This document shows, in pieces, positions 32,418 through 40,691 of a stretch of DNA of 49,608 nucleotides. This stretch comes from Streptomyces avidinii (lineage in GTDB: Bacteria; Actinomycetota; Actinomycetes; Streptomycetales; Streptomycetaceae): NCBI RefSeq assembly GCF_014650695.1, contig NZ_BMVL01000025.1, forward strand, positions 1-49,608, in the 5' to 3' direction. Within the stretch, counting starts at the first letter, position 1. The number at the start of each line of letters is the position of its first letter. The notes under the pieces are model-generated. The model saw only the letters and a program-made list of their open reading frames with translations, was not told the origin of the DNA and did no database searches. Position numbers and translations under genes: made by a program.

Positions 32418-35267
32418 ATGCGCTTTCGCGGGAAGTCCATCCGCCGGAAGATCGTGGCGTTGCTCCTTGTGCCGCTCGTCTCCCTGACCGCGCTCTGGGG
32501 CTTCGCCACGGTCATCACCGGCCGTGAAGCCATTCAACTCTTCGACGTGGCCTACGTCATCGACAAGGTCGGCTACCCGATCGAGGACGTCGCCCGCGTC
32601 ATCCAGAAGGAACGGCGCCAGACCCTCGTCGTCCTCGGCGACCCCCGGGCCGCCACCGCCACGGCCGAACTCACCAAGCGCCGCGCCGAAACCGACGAAG
32701 CCGTCGAGGCGATCAGCGTCAGCGCCCGCGACCCCAAGGTCATCGACGAGCTGAGCTCGCAGAGCGCCCAGCGCCTGCGCTCGATCGTCTCCGCCTTCCA
32801 GGGCATCGGCTCCTTGCGCCGCTCCGTCGACCAGAACGCGGTGGACCCCACCCAGGCCCTGGAGCTCTACAACCGGCTGGTCGACCCCTGCTACGACTTC
32901 CTCATGAACCTCCACGGTCTGGACAACGTGGAGGTGGACAAGGAAGGCCGCGCTCTCGTCGGCATCAGCCGCGCCCGCGAACTGCTCTCCCGCGAGGACG
33001 CCGTCATCGCCTCCGCCCTCGCCGCGCGCAACGTGACCGCCTCCGACGTGCGCCACGTCTCCGACTTCGTCGCCAACCGCACCCTGCTCTACGAGTTCAA
33101 CCTCGTGACCCTCCCCGCCGACGAACGGGAGCGCTTCGAGCAGTACTGGAAGGACCCCGGGACCAAGCCCCTGCGCGACGCCGAGGAGCGCTTCATAGCC
33201 GGCGGCGCGGTCAACAAGCCGCGCAACATCACCGCCGCCCAGTGGGACGAGGCCGCGGCCAAGGTCCTGGACGAACTGGCGGCCATGAACACCGCCGCCG
33301 GCGACCGCTACCAGCAGCGCATCGAGCCCGTCGCCAGGGACGTCATGGTCCAGGCCGCCGCGGCCGGCATCCTCGGCTTCCTCGCGCTGATCGTGTCCCT
33401 GATCCTCTCCGTACGCATCGGCCGCGACCTGGTCCGCGACCTCTCCCGGCTCCGCAAGGAGGCCCACGAGGCCTCCGGCGTCCGGCTGCCCAGCGTGATG
33501 CGCCGCCTCGCCGCCGGGGAGCAGGTGGACGTGGAGACCGAGTCGCCGCACCTCGAGTACGAGAAGGACGAGGTCGGCCAGGTCGGCCAGGCCCTCAACA
33601 CCCTCCAGCGCGCCGCCGTCGAGGCCGCCGTCAAGCAGGCCGACCTGCGCCGCGGCGTCTCCGAGGTGTTCGTCAACCTGGCCCGCCGCAACCAGGTGCT
33701 GCTGCACCGCCAGCTGACGCTCCTCGACACCATGGAACGCCGCACCGAGGACACCGAGGAGCTCGCCGACCTCTTCCGCCTCGACCACATGACCACCCGC
33801 ATGCGCCGCCACGCCGAGGGCCTGGTGATCCTCTCCGGCGCCGCACCCTCCCGCCAGTGGCGCAAGCCCGTCCAGCTGATGGACGTCGTACGGGCCGCCG
33901 TCGCCGAGGTCGAGGACTACGAGCGCATCGAGGTCCGCCGGCTCACCCGCCTGGGCATCGTCGGCCCGGCCGTCGCCGACATCACCCACCTCATCGCCGA
34001 ACTCCTGGAGAACGCAACCGTGTTCTCACCGCCGCACACCGCGGTCCAGGTGCACGGCGAGCGCGTCGCCAACGGCTTCACCCTGGAGATCCACGACCGT
34101 GGCCTCGGCATGACCCCGGAGGCGCTGCTCGACGCGAACCTCCGGCTCGCCGAGACCCCCGAGTTCGAACTCTCCGACACCGACCGCCTCGGCCTCTTCG
34201 TCGTCAGCCGCCTCGCGCAGCGCCACAACGTCAAGGTCGTCCTCCAGCCCAGCCCGTACGGAGGCACCACCGCGGTGGTCTTCCTGCCCGTGAGCCTGCT
34301 GACCGAGGCCCCCGAGACCAACGGCGCCGGCGCGCGGTTCGACGGCGCCCGGGCCGCCGCGAAGCCCAGCCGGTCCGAGAAGGCCGGCCACCTCGGCAGG
34401 GGCGCCGCCGAGCGGTCCGCACCCGCCGTCATGGAGCGTGCCCCCTCGGGCCGTCCGCTGCCCGCGGCCGAACTGCGCGGCCCGGTCGAGCTGGAGGCCC
34501 CGCTCGTGGGCGGCGGTCTGAACGGCCTGAACGACCTGGACCGCCTCGACGGCCTGGACGACCCCGCGGGGCTCGACGACGCCCCCACGGCGATCACGAG
34601 CCGCACCGGCACCGCCGGCCGCCCGGTCATGGCGACCCTCGACGACGAGACCCCGCCGAACGGCACCCCGCGCAGCGCCCTCCTGGGCCTGCGCCCGGCG
34701 GACCGGCCCCACACCGACCGGCACGCGGAGCGGGGAGGCTCCCGCAAGGGCGACCGCGACCGGGAGCCGCTCGGCCCCACCGGCCCGGTCCGGCTCGACA
34801 CCCAGCGCATGGAGGCCTCGCGTCCGGACGGCTCCCGCACCCAGGGCGCCGTACCGCTGCCGCGCCGCCGCCCGACCCCGACTCTGGTCGCCGACCACGG
34901 CCGCCGGGTGGACCCCCGCCCGGTGTCCGCGGTCCCGCAGCCCGACCCGGCCTCCGCGGCCGGTTCCGATGGCGGATCCGATGCCGGGGCCGCCGCACCC
35001 GCCCCCGGCATCGGCGGGCTGCCCCGCCGGGTCCGTCAGGCGAGCCTGGCGCCCCAGCTCAAGAAGGCCACGTCCGCCGCACCCGCCGAAGCCGCACTTG
35101 ACCAGGTGGCCGACCGCGACGCGGATGACGTACGTACGCGCATGTCCGCACTCCAGCGCGGCTGGACCGCGGGCCGCAACCAGCACGCACAGCAGAAGTC
35201 CGAGACCGAGGCAGGCACATCCGCCGCCGACGGTCCCGCGAACGAGAACGAAGGGGACGGTCGATGA
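32418..35267 (+). CDS. cvnA: Conservon CvnA: membrane sensor with NIT-like and HATPase domains
   Basis: The 949-residue sensor histidine-kinase-like protein is the receptor of a conservon. TM1 is at 14-34, an extracytoplasmic helical NIT-like domain at about 35-310, TM2 at about 313-335 (GILGFLALIVSLILSVRIG), then HAMP (to about 400). An H-box-like region LFRLDHMTTRMRRHAEGL (H457) is followed by a HATPase_c domain with N-box ELLENATVF (N532) and G-box DRGLGM. The C-terminal 300 residues are a disordered Pro/Arg/Asp-rich tail. The ATG has GGGGAGG 6 bases upstream. Its TGA overlaps the cvnB ATG (ATGA). Conservons couple a membrane sensor to a small GTPase, often affecting development or antibiotic production. 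Confidence 0.93.
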   Translation: MRFRGKSIRRKIVALLLVPLVSLTALWGFATVITGREAIQLFDVAYVIDKVGYPIEDVARVIQKERRQTLVVLGDPRAATATAELTKRRAETDEAVEAISVSARDPKVIDELSSQSAQRLRSIVSAFQGIGSLRRSVDQNAVDPTQALELYNRLVDPCYDFLMNLHGLDNVEVDKEGRALVGISRARELLSREDAVIASALAARNVTASDVRHVSDFVANRTLLYEFNLVTLPADERERFEQYWKDPGTKPLRDAEERFIAGGAVNKPRNITAAQWDEAAAKVLDELAAMNTAAGDRYQQRIEPVARDVMVQAAAAGILGFLALIVSLILSVRIGRDLVRDLSRLRKEAHEASGVRLPSVMRRLAAGEQVDVETESPHLEYEKDEVGQVGQALNTLQRAAVEAAVKQADLRRGVSEVFVNLARRNQVLLHRQLTLLDTMERRTEDTEELADLFRLDHMTTRMRRHAEGLVILSGAAPSRQWRKPVQLMDVVRAAVAEVEDYERIEVRRLTRLGIVGPAVADITHLIAELLENATVFSPPHTAVQVHGERVANGFTLEIHDRGLGMTPEALLDANLRLAETPEFELSDTDRLGLFVVSRLAQRHNVKVVLQPSPYGGTTAVVFLPVSLLTEAPETNGAGARFDGARAAAKPSRSEKAGHLGRGAAERSAPAVMERAPSGRPLPAAELRGPVELEAPLVGGGLNGLNDLDRLDGLDDPAGLDDAPTAITSRTGTAGRPVMATLDDETPPNGTPRSALLGLRPADRPHTDRHAERGGSRKGDRDREPLGPTGPVRLDTQRMEASRPDGSRTQGAVPLPRRRPTPTLVADHGRRVDPRPVSAVPQPDPASAAGSDGGSDAGAAAPAPGIGGLPRRVRQASLAPQLKKATSAAPAEAALDQVADRDADDVRTRMSALQRGWTAGRNQHAQQKSETEAGTSAADGPANENEGDGR

Positions 35268-35701
35268 CCGCACCGCAGACCGGCAACGACACCAGGGGCC
35301 GCGGCTCCGGCCCGCTCAACTGGCTCCTCGACGAGCTCGTCGACCGGGTCGGCTCCATCCGCAAGGCGGTGGTCCTCTCCGGCGACGGCCTGCCCACCGG
35401 CAGCTCCAAGGACCTGACCCGCGAGGACAGCGAGCACCTGGCCGCGGTCGCCTCCGGCTTCCACAGCCTGGCCAAGGGCGTCGGCCGGCACTTCGACTCC
35501 GGCCGGGTCCGCCAGACCGTCGTCGAGCTCGACGAGGCGTTCCTCTTCGTCATGGCCGCGGGCGACGGCAGCTGCCTGGCCGTGCTGGCCGACGCCGACT
35601 CCGACGTCGGGCAGGTGGCGTACGAGATGACGCTGATGGTCAAGCGCGTCGGCGACCACCTGGCGACCGCCCCGCGCACCGGGCTGCCAGCCGGAGGGTG
35701 A
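35264..35701 (+). CDS. cvnB: Conservon CvnB: roadblock/LC7 protein
   Basis: At 145 residues this is a standard roadblock/LC7 domain: LNWLLDELVDRVGSIRKAVV then LSGDGLPTGSS, with the following AAVASGFHSLAKGVGRHF helix and the beta-rich end. These proteins act as regulators or GEFs of small GTPases, here the CvnD GTPase encoded two genes later. The 4-base overlap with cvnA implies translational coupling. No catalytic residues are expected. The stop lies 10 bases before cvnC. Confidence 0.94.
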   Translation: MTAPQTGNDTRGRGSGPLNWLLDELVDRVGSIRKAVVLSGDGLPTGSSKDLTREDSEHLAAVASGFHSLAKGVGRHFDSGRVRQTVVELDEAFLFVMAAGDGSCLAVLADADSDVGQVAYEMTLMVKRVGDHLATAPRTGLPAGG

Positions 35702-35711
35702 GTCGTAGGGC

Positions 35712-36179
35712 ATGAGCGATTCAGGCCAGGACCACCCCGCCGACCTTCCCGCCGGCTTCTCCGACGACCCGTCCTACGACGACCCGTCCTACCCGGACCC
35801 CGACCACGCGCACTGGTTCGACGACGATGCGGGTCCCGTCGTCCGTCCGTACGCCATGACCCGCGGCCGGACCAGCCACGCGGGCCAGCACCGCCTCGAC
35901 CTGATCGCGCTCGTCGTCGCCGAACCGGCGGCCGACGATCCGGTCTGGGACATGACCCTCTCCCCGGAACACGCCCACATCCTCGGGCTGTGCCGGGGCC
36001 GACCGCAGTCGGTCGCCGAACTGGCGGCCGATCTCGACCTCGCGGTCGGGGTCGTCCGCGTCCTGATCGGCGACCTGGTCGATGAGGAACTGGTCCACGT
36101 GACCAGGCCGGTACCCCCGGCCGAACTGCCCGATGAATCCATTCTGCGTGAGGTGATCGATGGCCTTCGGGCGCTTTAG
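35712..36179 (+). CDS. cvnC: Conservon CvnC: DUF742 protein
   Basis: The 155-residue protein has an acidic Asp/Pro/Tyr-rich N-terminal tail, including a repeated DDPSYDDPSYPDPD motif (near 21-34). The conserved VVRPYAMTRGRT motif (near 44) is the DUF742 hallmark, and a winged-helix-like domain runs to the end (ILGLCRGRPQSVAELAADLD and VGVVRVLIGDLVDEELVHV). The family is found almost only in conservons and probably bridges CvnA and CvnD. The last 20 bases overlap cvnD. Confidence 0.93.
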   Translation: MSDSGQDHPADLPAGFSDDPSYDDPSYPDPDHAHWFDDDAGPVVRPYAMTRGRTSHAGQHRLDLIALVVAEPAADDPVWDMTLSPEHAHILGLCRGRPQSVAELAADLDLAVGVVRVLIGDLVDEELVHVTRPVPPAELPDESILREVIDGLRAL

Positions 36180-36786
36180 CCGCACCGGTGCCATGCACGC
36201 GGTGTCGCCGGTCGAGCCGCTGACCTTGAAGATCCTGGTCGCGGGCGGCTTCGGGGTGGGCAAAACCACCCTGGTCAGCGCGGTGAGCGAAATCAGACCC
36301 CTGCGCACCGAGGAACGGCTCTCCGAGCCGGGCGTCGGTGTCGACGACACCGGGGGAGTGGAGGGCAAGAGCACCACCACGGTGGCCATGGACTTCGGGC
36401 GCATCACGCTCCGCGAGGACCTGGTGCTGTACCTGTTCGGCACGCCCGGGCAGGACCGGTTCTGGTTCCTTTGGGACGAGCTGGCGCAGGGTTCGCTCGG
36501 CGCGGTCGTCCTCGCGGACACCCGCCGTCTCGCGGACTGCTTCGCCGCCATCGACTACTTCGAACGGCGCGCGATTCCCTTCGTGGTCGCGGTCAACTGC
36601 TTCGACGGAGCCGACCGGCACCCCGTGGTGACCGTACGGACGGCACTCGACCTCGACCCCGGGGTGCCGGTGCTGCTGTGCGACGCCCGGGACCGGGAGT
36701 CGGTGAAGGACGTGCTGGTGGGGGTCGTGGAGCACGCGATGTCCCTGGCGCGCGAGCGGCGCCGGAGCCTCTCGGCGGGCGCCTGA
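36160..36786 (+). CDS. cvnD: Conservon CvnD: small GTPase-like protein
   Basis: The 208-residue Ras-like P-loop protein has G1 GGFGVGKT (29-36), a G3-type switch FGTPGQDRFWFLW (near 94, with T-P-G-Q in place of D-x-x-G), and a G4-position VNCFDGAD instead of NKxD. The altered G4 is common in the conservon GTPase family, so nucleotide specificity may be relaxed. It is the output GTPase of the operon. Its ATG lies within the end of cvnC (20-base overlap), so coupling is likely. No cytochrome P450 (CvnE) gene follows. The TGA stop falls inside the first unit of a tandem repeat. Confidence 0.93.
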   Translation: MAFGRFSRTGAMHAVSPVEPLTLKILVAGGFGVGKTTLVSAVSEIRPLRTEERLSEPGVGVDDTGGVEGKSTTTVAMDFGRITLREDLVLYLFGTPGQDRFWFLWDELAQGSLGAVVLADTRRLADCFAAIDYFERRAIPFVVAVNCFDGADRHPVVTVRTALDLDPGVPVLLCDARDRESVKDVLVGVVEHAMSLARERRRSLSAGA

Positions 36787-36874
36787 CGGCCCGGGCGTCT
36801 GACGGACCGTGCGCCTGACGGCCCGGGCGCCTGACATCGGGCGCCTGACGGGCCGTGTGCCTGACACGCCGGCT
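36781..36874 (+). repeat. Six degenerate 16-bp tandem repeats starting at the cvnD stop codon
   Basis: The unit GCCTGACGGCCCGGGC occurs at 36781-36796, 36797-36812, 36813-36828 (identical to the first), 36829-36842 (14 bp), 36843-36858 and 36859-36874. Each keeps CTGAC at the same place. The first TGA is the actual cvnD stop. The units are partly self-complementary (GGCCC). Confidence 0.85.
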
Positions 36875-36925
36875 CTCCGACCCGGGCCGCCGACACGGGG
36901 CCCGTCACCGGCCGCCGACATGGAG

Positions 36926-36961
36926 GCGGCCCGTACCCCCGCCGACTGGGGTACGGGCCGC
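36926..36961. terminator. Bidirectional terminator between cvnD and the thiolase gene
   Basis: A perfect 14-bp stem, GCGGCCCGTACCCC (36926-36939) with GGGGTACGGGCCGC (36948-36961), encloses an 8-base loop. It lies between converging genes. The remaining sequence to 37062 shows nothing else. Confidence 0.75.
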
Positions 36962-37062
36962 AGCTCTCACGGGGGGCTCGGGTCCCGGTCGCGGCGCGGG
37001 ACTGTGGAGCGAGTGTGAACCTGCTGCCGGGGGCCGTCAAGCGTTCGGACAACACGAGCTGT

Positions 37063-38253
37063 TCAGCGCACGGCGACGACGGCCGACCCGTGGCCGAACA
37101 GCCCCTGATTGGCGGTGATCCCGGCGCGCGCGCCGGCCACCTGGCGGTCCCCGGCCGTACCGCGCAACTGCCAGGTCAGCTCACACACCTGCGCGATGGC
37201 CTGCGCCGGCACCGCCTCCCCGAAGGAGGCCAGCCCGCCACTGGTGTTGACCGGGATGCGGCCGCCCAGAGCCGTCGCTCCCTCCCGTACGAGTTTCGCG
37301 CCCTCGCCCTCCCCGCACAGCCCGATGTCCTCGTACCACTCCAGTTCGAGCGCCGTGGACAGGTCGTACACCTCGGCGAGCGAGAGGTCGTCCGGGCCGA
37401 GCCCCGCCTCCTCGTAGGCCGCGCGGGCGATCGAGGACCGGAAGGACCCGGCCGCCGGCGCGGCGGCCACCGACGAGTCGGTGGCGATGTCGGGCAGGTC
37501 CAGCACCGTCCGCGGATACGTGGGCGTCACCGTCGAGACGGCCCGGATCCGCACCGGATCGGCCACCCCGCGCGCCCGCGCGAAGTCCATGCTGGTGAGC
37601 ACCAGGGCCGCTCCCCCGTCGGAAGTGGCGCAGATGTCGAGCAGCCGGAGCGGATCGGCGACCACGGCCGAGGCCGCGACCTCCTCCGCGGTGACCTCCT
37701 TGCGGTAGCGGGCGTGCGGATTGAGCGCCCCGGCCGCCGCGTTCTTCACCTTGACCCGGGCGAAGTCCTCCAGGGTGTCCCCGTGCAGCGCCATCCGGCG
37801 CCGGGCGTAGAGCGCGAAGTACGCCGGGTTGGTGGCGCCCAGTACGCGGAACCGCAGCCAGTCCGGATCGTCGGGCCGGTCGCCGCCCGCCGGCGCGAAG
37901 AACCCCTTGGGTGCGGCGTCCGCGCCGACCACGAGGACCACGTCGGCCAGGCCCGCCAGGATCTGCGCGCGGGCCGCCCCGATGGCCTGGGCGCCCGACG
38001 CGCAGGCCGCGTACACGCTGGTCACCCGCGCGCCCTGCCAGCCGAGGGCCTGGGCGAAGGTGGCGCCGGCCACGTAGCCCGGGTAGCCGGAGCGGACGGT
38101 GTCGGCGCCGACGATCGACTGCACGTCCGTCCAGTCCAGCCCGGCGTCGGCCAGCGCCGCACGCGCGGCGGTCCGCCCGTACGCGACGAAACTGCGGCCC
38201 CATTTGCCCCAGGGATGCATTCCGGCCCCGAGGACGGCGATGTCGGCGCTCAC
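37063..38253 (-). CDS. Thiolase-fold protein (lipid-transfer protein/acetyl-CoA acetyltransferase type)
   Basis: The 396-residue protein has the SCP-x/thiolase fold. The nucleophile-position Cys is C84 in VYAACASGAQA, the C-terminal GEAVP and NTSGGLASFGEAVPAQA motifs are present, and the final GHGSA replaces the CxG loop of classic thiolases. Such proteins work with DUF35/OB-fold partners in acyl-CoA side-chain cleavage or retro-aldol steps of steroid- or fatty-acid-like substrates, rather than in standard acetoacetyl-CoA thiolysis. The GTG at 38253 overlaps the OB-fold gene stop by 4 bases (GTGA), so the two are coupled and probably form one complex. Substrate unknown. Confidence 0.9.
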   Translation of the reverse strand: MSADIAVLGAGMHPWGKWGRSFVAYGRTAARAALADAGLDWTDVQSIVGADTVRSGYPGYVAGATFAQALGWQGARVTSVYAACASGAQAIGAARAQILAGLADVVLVVGADAAPKGFFAPAGGDRPDDPDWLRFRVLGATNPAYFALYARRRMALHGDTLEDFARVKVKNAAAGALNPHARYRKEVTAEEVAASAVVADPLRLLDICATSDGGAALVLTSMDFARARGVADPVRIRAVSTVTPTYPRTVLDLPDIATDSSVAAAPAAGSFRSSIARAAYEEAGLGPDDLSLAEVYDLSTALELEWYEDIGLCGEGEGAKLVREGATALGGRIPVNTSGGLASFGEAVPAQAIAQVCELTWQLRGTAGDRQVAGARAGITANQGLFGHGSAVVAVR

Positions 38254-38708
38254 TCTGCACCCCCCACCGGCCGGAAGTGCCAGGTGGTCCAGACGGTTCC
38301 GGCGTCCTCGTTCAGCACGCCCCCGACCACCTCGACCTCCATACCGACCGCGAGATCGGCCACCCCCACGCCGGGAACGGCCTGCCCCAGCACCACCATC
38401 CCTTCGGCCTCCAGCTCCACCGCGACCAGCGTGTACGGAGCCCAGGGCGCGGCCGGGTCGGACACGTAGGGGGCCGGCGGCCGGTAGCGCCCGTCGGTGT
38501 AGGACCACACCCGGCCGCGGGGGGAGAGGGGAACCTCGGCGAGTTCGCCGCCGCCGGGGCAGCGCGGATTGCGGCAGTAGGCGTCCTCGCGCGGGAAGAA
38601 CACCGCGGTACAGGCCGAGCACCGGGTACCGAGCAGCCGGAAACCCCTGCCGTCCGGCCCGTCCTCGGTGAACCACCCGCTCACGACGGGTGTGCGTGTG
38701 CGTGCCAC
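38250..38708 (-). CDS. Zn-ribbon OB-fold protein (DUF35)
   Basis: The 152-residue DUF35 protein has an N-terminal rubredoxin-like zinc ribbon, with cysteines in LGTRCSACTAVFFP and YCRNPRCPGG (about 29-50). An OB-fold follows (about 58-135: GRVWSYTDGRYRPPAPYV, LGQAVPGVGVADLAVGMEVE). In known cases it pairs with a thiolase-fold enzyme and may bind CoA. AGGGAGGGG precedes the GTG at 38708. It is the first gene of a two-gene operon with the thiolase. No regulator is linked. Confidence 0.92.
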   Translation of the reverse strand: MARTRTPVVSGWFTEDGPDGRGFRLLGTRCSACTAVFFPREDAYCRNPRCPGGGELAEVPLSPRGRVWSYTDGRYRPPAPYVSDPAAPWAPYTLVAVELEAEGMVVLGQAVPGVGVADLAVGMEVEVVGGVLNEDAGTVWTTWHFRPVGGAE

Positions 38709-38756
38709 GATGCCCCTCCCTGGTCAGTGACCTGACGGATCGTCAGGAACTTGGCC

Positions 38757-39125
38757 TCAGGAGTCTGCCACGGGCGGGCAGCCCTGACACGGGTTCTCGG
38801 CAAGCCACTTCTGCGCGATCTCCGCCAACTCCGCGTCGCGCCCGGCCAGCATCATCCCGATCATCTGTGCGTCCCCGCGCAGCGACCACGCCGGATGCCC
38901 GAAGGTCGCCGGGTTGTTCCCCTCGATCAGGAAGTGCGCCGGCCAGGCGGTCCCGTACCCGATCAGGGGAAGGGCGGCGAGGTAGCGCCTGCGGCCGCGC
39001 GCCACTCCGTACACCGTCAGGGCCAGACCGGTGAGCGTGCCGGTCAGATGGATCCAGCGGGTGGCGGCGCGCGAATGCATCGCGACGTAGTACGGCCAGA
39101 ACTCCTCGTACGAGCTGAATGTCAT
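38757..39125 (-). CDS. DUF962 (Mpo1-like) membrane protein
   Basis: The 122-residue protein carries the DUF962/Mpo1-like domain: FSSYEEFWPYYVAMHSRAAT near the start, two hydrophobic segments (about 24-42 and 48-60, LTGLALTVYGVA and YLAALPLIGYGTAWPAH), and the conserved HFLIEGNNPATFGHPAWSL (His/Asn metal-type ligands). Yeast Mpo1 is an iron-dependent dioxygenase in fatty-acid alpha-oxidation; the bacterial role is unproven. The C-terminal CQGC is not part of the core. It is divergent from the NUDIX gene across 126 bases and lies 48 bases upstream of the OB-fold gene's start on the same strand. Confidence 0.85.
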   Translation of the reverse strand: MTFSSYEEFWPYYVAMHSRAATRWIHLTGTLTGLALTVYGVARGRRRYLAALPLIGYGTAWPAHFLIEGNNPATFGHPAWSLRGDAQMIGMMLAGRDAELAEIAQKWLAENPCQGCPPVADS

Positions 39126-39251
39126 GCGGGCACGCTACTCACGGCCACACGGGGGCGACAGTCACGGGGAGGCGCCGTACCTCCCCGTGGAGTCCATGGG
39201 GAGGTACGGCAACAGCCGTCGCCCGCAGACCCCTTGGAATACCATCGCCGG

Positions 39252-39761
39252 ATGCCGGCACACCTGAAGGACTCGCACTGCTCCACCTGCGGAGCGCCGT
39301 ACTCCACCCCCGACTGGCCCCGCACCTGCGCGGATTGCGGAGCGACCGCCTACCGCAATCCGCTGCCGGTGGCCGTCACCCTCCTCCCCGTCGAGGACGC
39401 GGACGGGACCGGCCTCGTGGTCATCACCCGCACCATCGAACCGGGCCTCGGCGGCATCGCCCTTCCCGGCGGGTTCATCGACTTCGGCGAGGACTGGCGC
39501 GATGCCGTCGTCCGCGAGCTCCGCGAGGAGACCGGCATCGACGCCCCGGCCTCGGAGGTCACCCTGGCCGACGCCCTCAGCTCCCCGGCGGGCCACCTCC
39601 TGCTCTTCGGCCTCCTCCCGACCCGCCCGGCCGCCGACCTGCCCGCATCGAAGCCGACGGACGAGACCACGGGCTGGCACATCCTGCGCACCCCGTCGGA
39701 ACTGGCCTTCCCCCTCCACACCCGGGCGGCGGCGTCCTGGTTCGCGGGCACGTACGCCTGA
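39252..39761 (+). CDS. NUDIX hydrolase with N-terminal zinc ribbon
   Basis: The 169-residue protein has an N-terminal zinc ribbon (CSTCGAP and CADCGA, about 9-30). The NUDIX box GGFIDFGEDWRDAVVRELRE then ETGI (about 76-99) matches GX5EX7REUXEEXGU. The zinc-ribbon layout resembles NudC-like NADH/decapping or ADP-ribose enzymes, but the NudC SQPWPFPxS motif is absent, so the substrate is uncertain. The ATG is taken at 39252 (MPAHLKDSHC), since the ribbon begins at once; the ribosome site is weak. Its TGA is the first base of a long perfect palindrome. Confidence 0.9.
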   Translation: MPAHLKDSHCSTCGAPYSTPDWPRTCADCGATAYRNPLPVAVTLLPVEDADGTGLVVITRTIEPGLGGIALPGGFIDFGEDWRDAVVRELREETGIDAPASEVTLADALSSPAGHLLLFGLLPTRPAADLPASKPTDETTGWHILRTPSELAFPLHTRAAASWFAGTYA

Positions 39762-39820
39762 GCCCCGTCGCCGCGCGACCGGGCCGGCAGCTGCCGGCCC
39801 GGTCGCGCGGCGACGGGGCT
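39761..39820. terminator. Perfect 60-bp palindrome, bidirectional terminator
   Basis: The left arm (39761-39790, starting AGCCCCGTCGCCGCG) and right arm (39791-39820, ending CGCGGCGACGGGGCT) are exact reverse complements over 30 bases with no spacer. The first base is the last base of the NUDIX stop codon. It separates two converging genes, so the simplest role is a terminator for both. Confidence 0.85.
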
Positions 39821-39850
39821 CGCTCGCGGTGCCCGGTCGCGCGGGTGGTG

Positions 39851-40288
39851 TCAGTGCCAGTTGCTGATCTGCACGTCGTGCGGATGCGGGGCACCGGCGC
39901 CCGTCTCCACCAGGGACTTCAGGCTCATCAGGAAGATCGCCCACTTGGTGCTGCAGTGGTTCATGAACTCCACCGGTTCGCGCCAGCCCGCGTGCGTGAA
40001 CAGGAGGATCGTCCACTCGCCGTCCTGGGACAGCTCGAAGTCCACCGTGGTCCCGACCCACTCGGCCGGACCGTCGATCACCTCCCACCGCACCCGCGCG
40101 TTCGGCCGCAGGTCGAGAACCTTCATGTCGAAGCCGCCGACGTCGCCGAAGCGGAACTGGAGGACGTCGTCGCCGCTCCCGCTCGTGTCGGTCGTCCACC
40201 ACGCGGCCAGACCCTCGACCGTGGTGAGTGCCTCGTAGACCTTCTCCGGGGTTGTCCTGATTCCCACCCGGTGCAGGATGTCCACCAT
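39851..40288 (-). CDS. SRPBCC/AHSA1 domain protein (third gene of the ArsR operon)
   Basis: The 145-residue START-like SRPBCC domain starts VDILHRVGIRTTPEKVYEAL then LAAWWTTDTSG, and the fold runs over the full length. Such proteins bind a hydrophobic ligand; none is known here. It ends HPHDVQISNWH, with several His residues. It starts 10 bases after the ArsR stop and is certainly in the same operon. It is a distant paralogue of the first SRPBCC gene (both keep the WW after the second helix) but has a different C terminus. Confidence 0.88.
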   Translation of the reverse strand: MVDILHRVGIRTTPEKVYEALTTVEGLAAWWTTDTSGSGDDVLQFRFGDVGGFDMKVLDLRPNARVRWEVIDGPAEWVGTTVDFELSQDGEWTILLFTHAGWREPVEFMNHCSTKWAIFLMSLKSLVETGAGAPHPHDVQISNWH

Positions 40289-40298
40289 CTCGGTCTCC

Positions 40299-40691
40299 CT
40301 ACTTCTCGGATCGCTTCTCGGGTTGCCTGTCGCGTTGCTTGTCGGCTTGCTTGTCCGTGTTCCTCTCTCGTTGGATCGCCTCGGCGAGGCTCTTGATGCG
40401 GCGCAGGCGGGCGTCCCACATCTCGCCGACGGAGTTCAGCTGGGCCACGGCGCGGGCCAGCTGTGCCTCGTCCACCCGGTAGCGCTTCTCCCGCCCCGAC
40501 GGCTCGGACCGGACGAGTCCCACCCGGTCGAGCACGGCCAGGTGCTTGGTCACGGCCTGCCGGGTCACCGGCAGGTGCGCACTGAGCGTGGTCGCGGTCC
40601 CCCGGCCCTCGGCCAGCAGCAGGTCGATCATGCGGCGCCGGGTCGGGTCGCCTATCGCGGACCACAGGTCGTCGTCGACGGCGGTGCTCAT
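40299..40691 (-). CDS. ArsR-family winged-helix regulator
   Basis: The 130-residue ArsR/SmtB-type regulator has the winged helix at about 10-85: LWSAIGDPTRRRMIDLLL, then recognition helix VTRQAVTKHLAVLDRVGLV, then wing RSEPSGREKRYRV. It lacks the CxC metal box, as usual for the branch paired with SRPBCC proteins, so a small organic ligand is likelier than a metal. The C-terminal tail is a Lys/Arg/Asp/Gln-rich run (NTDKQADKQRDRQPEKRSEK). Its ATG overlaps the preceding gene (ATGA). Two matching palindromes at the operon promoter are probably its operators. Confidence 0.92.
   Translation of the reverse strand: MSTAVDDDLWSAIGDPTRRRMIDLLLAEGRGTATTLSAHLPVTRQAVTKHLAVLDRVGLVRSEPSGREKRYRVDEAQLARAVAQLNSVGEMWDARLRRIKSLAEAIQRERNTDKQADKQRDRQPEKRSEK

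Noticed and set aside
36781..36874. CRISPR array or plasmid iterons
   Set aside because: The units are contiguous, degenerate and start at a stop codon; no replication gene is near.
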